Below are positions 35,462-39,559 of a stretch of 39,559 bases of DNA, piece by piece. The position numbers were made by a program, and so were the translations under genes. Under the pieces are notes generated by a model, which did no database searches, was not told where the DNA came from, and worked only from the letters and a program-made list of their open reading frames with translations. The stretch comes from SXXH01 sp041165735 (GTDB lineage Bacteria; Planctomycetota; UBA1135; GCA-002686595), in contig JBKDQQ010000130.1 in NCBI GenBank assembly GCA_046341775.1, forward strand, positions 1 through 39,559. The letters are read 5' to 3'. The number at the start of each line of letters is the position of its first letter. Position 1 is the first letter of the stretch.

Positions 35462-38400
35462 GTGGAAGGTGGCGTGCCCCCCTCCACCGATCCCCTGGCG
35501 CGCTTCGCGCTGCTCGACGAGCTGTTCCATGCGGCCCGCGACCTGGACCAGGCGGGGCAGCAGGCCTTCCTCGAGCGCCTGGAGGACGCGGATCTGCGCA
35601 CTGAACTGGCGGAGCTCCTGCGCCACGACCGCGCGGGCACGCCTTCGGTGCGCACCTTCGCCGACGTGGGCGGGTTGCTCGACGGCCTCGAGGAGCCCGC
35701 CGCCGTCCCCGAGCGGCTCGGCGAGTACGAGGTGCTCGACATCGTGGGCGAGGGCGCCAGCGGCATCGTCTTGCGCGCGCGCCAACCGGGCACGGACCGG
35801 CTGGTCGCCATCAAGGTCCTTTCGAGCGGAGCGTGGGACCCCAAGGCCTTGGCGCGCTTCCGGCGCGAGGTGCGCATCCTTGGACGCCTCGAGCACCCGG
35901 GCATCGCGCGCATCTACGACTCGGGCACGGACGCCAGCACCACGCCGGCGCGGCCGTACTTCGTGATGGAGCTGGTCGCGGGGAGGTCCTTGACCGCGCA
36001 CGTGCGCACGCAGGACCTCGGTTGGCGCGGCGTCGTGCGGCTGTTCACGCAGGTCGTCGAGGCGTTGGCGCACGCGCATGCTTGCGGCGTGCTGCATCGC
36101 GACTTGAAGCCGGGCAACGTGCTCGTGTCGGCCGACGGTCGGCCGAAGATCGTCGACTTCGGCGTGGCGGCGCTCGCTGAAGGCCGGAACGAGGGCGACG
36201 AGCACGACCATGTCGGGCGAGCCACGAGCTTGAAGAGCGCGGCGGGCGACCTCGTCGGCACCGTGCCGTACATGCCGCCGGAGCAGTTCGACGGCACGGG
36301 CAAGGTCGACGAGCGCAGCGACCTGTACTCGATCGGCGTGATGCTCTACGAGGCCTTGTCGGGGCGCATGCCGTGCGAGGTCGGCGGCCGCAACCTCGTG
36401 CAAGCCGCCGCCATCGTGCGCGACGAGGTGCCGCTGCCGCTCGGACGGCTCGACACCATGCTCGTGGGGGATGTGGAGACGGTCGTCGCCAAGCTGCTCG
36501 AGAAGGAACCCGAGCGCCGCTACCAGAGCGCGCGCGAGTTGAAGGAGGACCTCGAGCGGCTGGTCGACGGCCTGCCCACGCGCGCGCGCCCGGTGACGCG
36601 CCGCGAACTCGCCGTGCGCTTCGCGCGGCGCTATCGCGGGTTCCTCGCGGCCACCACCGTCGCCTTCGTCGCCTTGGCGGCGCTCCTGTCGTGGACCGCG
36701 ACCCTGTGGCGCACCGCCGACCAGCGCGGCGACTCGCTGGCGTCGCTGCTCGAGGAGCGCTCGCGCGGCGACTACCGGCGCACCATCGGCTTCGCCGAGG
36801 CTTCGTTGCGCGCCGGCAGCATCGTCGACGCGCGCGCGGCGCTCGAGGCGGCGGAGCCCGCGCGTCGCGGGTGGGAGTGGGACTACCTGCGGGCGCGCGC
36901 CTGGAGCGAGTCGCTCTCGCTGCCGTCCGGCACCCTGACCACCGTCGTGCGCGCGGCCCGCGGCCGCGTGCTCGTCGCCGACAACGGCACGGGCGACGTG
37001 CGCCTGCTCGACGCGGTGGGCGGCGGCTTGCGCACGCTGTGGACTTCGCGCGGCTTGCTGCGCGACCTCGCCCTGTCGCCCGATGGCGACGAGTTCATCG
37101 TGGCCGACGAAGCCTCGGACGGACTCGTCGTGCGGCGCGTGGTCGACGGGGCCGCCGTGCGCACGCTGCGCACCGGCCTCGCGCCGCACACGCGCGTCGC
37201 ATGGTCCCCGGATGGCACGCGGCTCGCCTGCGCCGGCGTCGATGGCGCGTTGGTCGTGCTGGACGCGCGCGACGGGTCCGTGCTCTTCGAGGACGAGGCC
37301 CGCGCGGGTCGACCCTTCCCCGCCGAAGGCCTGGTGGAGTTCCTGCCCGCCGGCGGAGGGCTGGTGTCCGCGGTCGCCACCGACACGAGCTGCCGCCTGC
37401 GGCTCGCGGACGGAGCGGCGATCGAACTCGACCTCGAAGGCGATCGCGTCGATTGCCTCGGCGCCTGCGTCGACGCGAGCGGCCGCCCGATCGTGCTGGT
37501 GGGCACCTTCGACGGGCTCGTGCGGCGCTTCGACGGCGCGAACGGCGCCGAGCTGGGCGCGATCGAAGCGCACGCGGGCAACGTGAAGGCCATCGAATCC
37601 GGCCCGCGCGCCGGCACGTTCTTCACCGGCGGCGCCGACTGCGCCATCTGGTTGTGGGACGCGGACACGGGCGCGCGACTCGGCGGCGCGGTGGGCAGCG
37701 AACGCACCGTGCGCGGTCTGGCGCTGGACGCAGACGGCAACCGCATCGCCGCGGTGGGCAACGACAACCATGTGCGGCTGTGGCCGATCGACGCGTCGGT
37801 GCGCGATCCGTTGCTGCGCGGCCACGACGCGTGGGTGTACGGCGTCGCGTTCCTCGCCGACGGGACGTTGGCGAGTTGCGCGGGGGAGAAGCCCGCGCCG
37901 GACGGCCGCGTCGCCTTGTGGGACCTCGCCAGCATGCGCCTTTCCGCCGAGCTCGTGGTCGACGAGGCCAGCCCCGAGGCCATCGTCGCCGACGTGGCGG
38001 ACGACGGCCGTGGCGGCGCGGTGGCGGCCTGGTGGAAGTCGGGCGGCGGCGGCATCGCCTTCCTTGGCGCAAGCGAGGCGCGCAGCGTGTCGTTCGAGAA
38101 GATCGCGCCCTGCAGCGTGGTCGGCCTGCCCGGCGGCGAGGCGCTGGCGTGGCGCGCGCTGGGTTCCTCGCGCACGACCGTCATGGCGCGCGACGGTTCT
38201 GTGCTGCAGGAGTTGGATCTGCCCGGCAAGACCAGCGAGCGGCCGTGCTTGCGCCTGCGGGACGATGGAAGCGAACTCGTCACCCACACCGACGAAGGCA
38301 TCTTCCTCGCGCCGATCGAACGCACGTCCGCGGGGCCGCGCCTTGGCGCGCCGCGCCGCCTGCGCGTGACGGGGCGGGTGCACGACCTCGCCGTGTGCCG

Positions 38401-38743
38401 CGCCGATCGCCTGGTCGCCGTCGGCTTCGTCGATGGGCAGATCGCGCTGGTCGATCCGGACGCGCCCGCCGACGCCGCGGGCCTCGCCGCGGTGGCGTGG
38501 CGCAGCCCGTTCGCCCACGGTGGACGAGTGCGCCTCGCGCGCACCAGCGATGGCATGCGCATCGCCAGCGCCAGCGACCAACTGATCCGCGTCTGGGACG
38601 CCGCGGACGGGGGGGCGCTGCTCAACTTGGCGGGGCACGGAGACATCGTGCTGGCCCTGGCCTTCTCGCCGGATGGCCGCACCTTGGCTTCCAGCTCGAT
38701 CGACCGGACCGTGCGGCTGTGGGAAGGCCCCGCGGGCCGGTAG
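35462..38743 (+). CDS. Transmembrane Ser/Thr kinase with WD40-like repeats
   Basis: 1093 residues from GTG 35462 (GGGAG eight bases upstream). Residues about 89-370 form a Hanks-type kinase: GEGASG glycine loop at 96-101, K118 in VAIKVL, E136 in RREVRIL, HRDLKPGNV from 212 with catalytic D214, DFG at 232-234 and the PEQF (APE-like) element near 273. A transmembrane helix at about 393-416 follows. The remaining 670 residues are WD40-like repeats, with signatures such as GADCAIWLWDAD, DNHVRLWPID, SDQLIRVWDAAD and IDRTVRLWEGPAG. The kinase is likely cytoplasmic and the propeller exposed. Typical planctomycete partner of the preceding ECF factor. Confidence 0.94.
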   Translation: MEGGVPPSTDPLARFALLDELFHAARDLDQAGQQAFLERLEDADLRTELAELLRHDRAGTPSVRTFADVGGLLDGLEEPAAVPERLGEYEVLDIVGEGASGIVLRARQPGTDRLVAIKVLSSGAWDPKALARFRREVRILGRLEHPGIARIYDSGTDASTTPARPYFVMELVAGRSLTAHVRTQDLGWRGVVRLFTQVVEALAHAHACGVLHRDLKPGNVLVSADGRPKIVDFGVAALAEGRNEGDEHDHVGRATSLKSAAGDLVGTVPYMPPEQFDGTGKVDERSDLYSIGVMLYEALSGRMPCEVGGRNLVQAAAIVRDEVPLPLGRLDTMLVGDVETVVAKLLEKEPERRYQSARELKEDLERLVDGLPTRARPVTRRELAVRFARRYRGFLAATTVAFVALAALLSWTATLWRTADQRGDSLASLLEERSRGDYRRTIGFAEASLRAGSIVDARAALEAAEPARRGWEWDYLRARAWSESLSLPSGTLTTVVRAARGRVLVADNGTGDVRLLDAVGGGLRTLWTSRGLLRDLALSPDGDEFIVADEASDGLVVRRVVDGAAVRTLRTGLAPHTRVAWSPDGTRLACAGVDGALVVLDARDGSVLFEDEARAGRPFPAEGLVEFLPAGGGLVSAVATDTSCRLRLADGAAIELDLEGDRVDCLGACVDASGRPIVLVGTFDGLVRRFDGANGAELGAIEAHAGNVKAIESGPRAGTFFTGGADCAIWLWDADTGARLGGAVGSERTVRGLALDADGNRIAAVGNDNHVRLWPIDASVRDPLLRGHDAWVYGVAFLADGTLASCAGEKPAPDGRVALWDLASMRLSAELVVDEASPEAIVADVADDGRGGAVAAWWKSGGGGIAFLGASEARSVSFEKIAPCSVVGLPGGEALAWRALGSSRTTVMARDGSVLQELDLPGKTSERPCLRLRDDGSELVTHTDEGIFLAPIERTSAGPRLGAPRRLRVTGRVHDLAVCRADRLVAVGFVDGQIALVDPDAPADAAGLAAVAWRSPFAHGGRVRLARTSDGMRIASASDQLIRVWDAADGGALLNLAGHGDIVLALAFSPDGRTLASSSIDRTVRLWEGPAGR

Positions 38744-38750
38744 GCGTCGC

Positions 38751-38779
38751 GCGCGGATTTCCCCCGGATTCCTCCAAGG
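38751..38779 (+). promoter_or_regulatory. Second copy of the GGATTTCCC motif
   Basis: Closely similar to 35416-35443: GCGCGGATTTCCCCC, then GGATTCCTCCAAGG. It lies about 135 bp upstream of the secreted-protein start. Confidence 0.5.
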
Positions 38780-38914
38780 GGGGCGGCACCGGTTCCTGTC
38801 CACGGGGATGAAGCGCCGCCACAGGCCCCGGTGGGCCGCGCGCGCTTCGCCCGAGGCCACGGGCGTCGCGCGGCCGGGCCCCCTCTGCTCGCGGCGCACC
38901 CCGGAACGACTTCC

Positions 38915-39559
38915 ATGCGCACACACATCCTGCTCTCGCTGCTCGCCGCCGCATCCCTCGTCCTCCCCGCGGGCGCGCAGACCTTCGACAGCCCCAAGCT
39001 CCCCAAGCTCGCGCCGCCCTCCGGGCCGCCGACGCCCGAGCAACTCGTGTCCAACCTCCTCGGAGGCAGCGACTCGTGCGCCGGAGCCGCCGCGGCGGCC
39101 CCGATCGCCGGCAGCGGCTCGTTCTTCGTCAACTCCACCTTGGCGACGACCGAGCTCTACAACCGCGACGTGTGGTTCGCGTGGACCGCCACCGTCGACG
39201 GCACGGTGTTCATGGGCCTGTGCGGCAGCACGCCGGCCGACACGCTGCTCTTCGCCTATCCCTGGAACGGCGGCGCGTGCCCCGTGCAAGGCGCGCCGGC
39301 CTTGGCCCAGAACGACGACTCCTGCGGCTTGCAGTCGGTGATCTCCTTCAACGCGGTCGCCGGTGCGCGGTACTACATCGCGGCCGCGTCGTTCCAAGCC
39401 GCCACGAGCGGCTACACGGCGCAGTTGCTCGTGCAGGAGACGGGCGCCTCGGTCGACTCCGACGAATGCGCCGGCGCGCAGGGCATCATCGGCGCCGGTC
39501 CGCATCCCTACGACAACAGCCTGCTGACGACGAGCTTCGCCGGCGTCTGTCAAATGGAG
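38915..39559 (+). CDS. Secreted protein with PPC-like repeats, 3' truncated
   Basis: The first 215 residues of an exported protein that runs past the window end with no stop. The signal peptide MRTHILLSLLAAASLVLPAGA is cleaved before QTFD. A Pro-rich spacer (PKLPKLAPPSGPPTPEQ) leads to a beta domain from about residue 45, with SGSFFVNSTLATTELYNRDVWFAW, TVDGTVFMGLCGSTPADTLLFAYP and GARYYIAAASFQAATSGYTAQLLV. This is the PPC-like fold common in secreted bacterial proteins. A second repeat begins at about 190 (SDECAGAQGIIGAGPHPYDNSLL). Paired cysteines recur, suggesting disulphides. It follows the kinase on the same strand. Its ligand or enzymatic role is unknown. Confidence 0.85.
   Translation, partial: MRTHILLSLLAAASLVLPAGAQTFDSPKLPKLAPPSGPPTPEQLVSNLLGGSDSCAGAAAAAPIAGSGSFFVNSTLATTELYNRDVWFAWTATVDGTVFMGLCGSTPADTLLFAYPWNGGACPVQGAPALAQNDDSCGLQSVISFNAVAGARYYIAAASFQAATSGYTAQLLVQETGASVDSDECAGAQGIIGAGPHPYDNSLLTTSFAGVCQME

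Noticed and set aside
34262..39553. A 1763-codon open frame on the minus strand
   Set aside because: It runs antisense across the DUF6194-like, sigma and kinase genes, is Arg/Ala/His-rich without motifs, and results from G/C at third positions. The same applies to long antisense frames at 15749-18883 and 9414-12284.

Overview
The window is a very GC-rich bacterial chromosome segment (roughly 70% G+C by eye). The gene repertoire suggests a Planctomycetota member: ECF sigma factors beside a Ser/Thr kinase with a WD40-like C-terminus, a CHAT protease, a large secreted protein built of NxxGxxAF-type repeats with a Cys-rich C-terminal domain, and long, nearly empty spacers between genes. The phylum is an inference from content; no rRNA is present to test it.

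Layout. 1-5587: a secreted repeat protein and a family-4 glycosyltransferase, both on the minus strand, separated by large spacers that hold a 19-bp tandem array, a 9-bp tandem array and two pairs of a 26-bp inverted repeat. 5588-7249: ribonuclease D (plus) and tRNA-Ala(CGC) (minus). 7441-15720: a compact pentose-phosphate operon on the plus strand, transketolase, a transaldolase/glucose-6-phosphate isomerase fusion, 6-phosphogluconate dehydrogenase, glucose-6-phosphate dehydrogenase and 6-phosphogluconolactonase. Together these provide the whole oxidative branch plus the transfer enzymes and the link back to glucose-6-phosphate. 15908-18619: aconitase, closed by a perfect palindrome. 18945-21152: a small lipoprotein, a small membrane protein and a TIGR00300 (LOR/SDH, ornithine cyclodeaminase-like) protein. 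21174-23597: a membrane-anchored acyl-CoA dehydrogenase. 23723-25905: a BtuF-like binding lipoprotein translationally coupled to a histidine-phosphatase/P-loop-kinase fusion. 25925-28830: a zinc-ribbon/methyltransferase/APH-kinase fusion (minus) and a nitrilase-family amidohydrolase (plus). 28953-29465: a small exported protein.

The most interesting region is 29621-38743. A minus-strand operon encodes an ECF sigma factor, a zinc-finger transmembrane anti-sigma-like protein and an exported CHAT-domain cysteine protease. Each junction overlaps by four bases (ATGA, GTGA). Divergent to it lie a DUF6194-like protein, a second ECF sigma factor, a transmembrane Ser/Thr kinase with WD40-like repeats, and a secreted protein cut by the window end. 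The CHAT/sigma/anti-sigma trio resembles in composition the CHAT protease-sigma circuits known from type III-E CRISPR loci, but here without CRISPR and with an exported protease. It is my main candidate for an undescribed signalling system.
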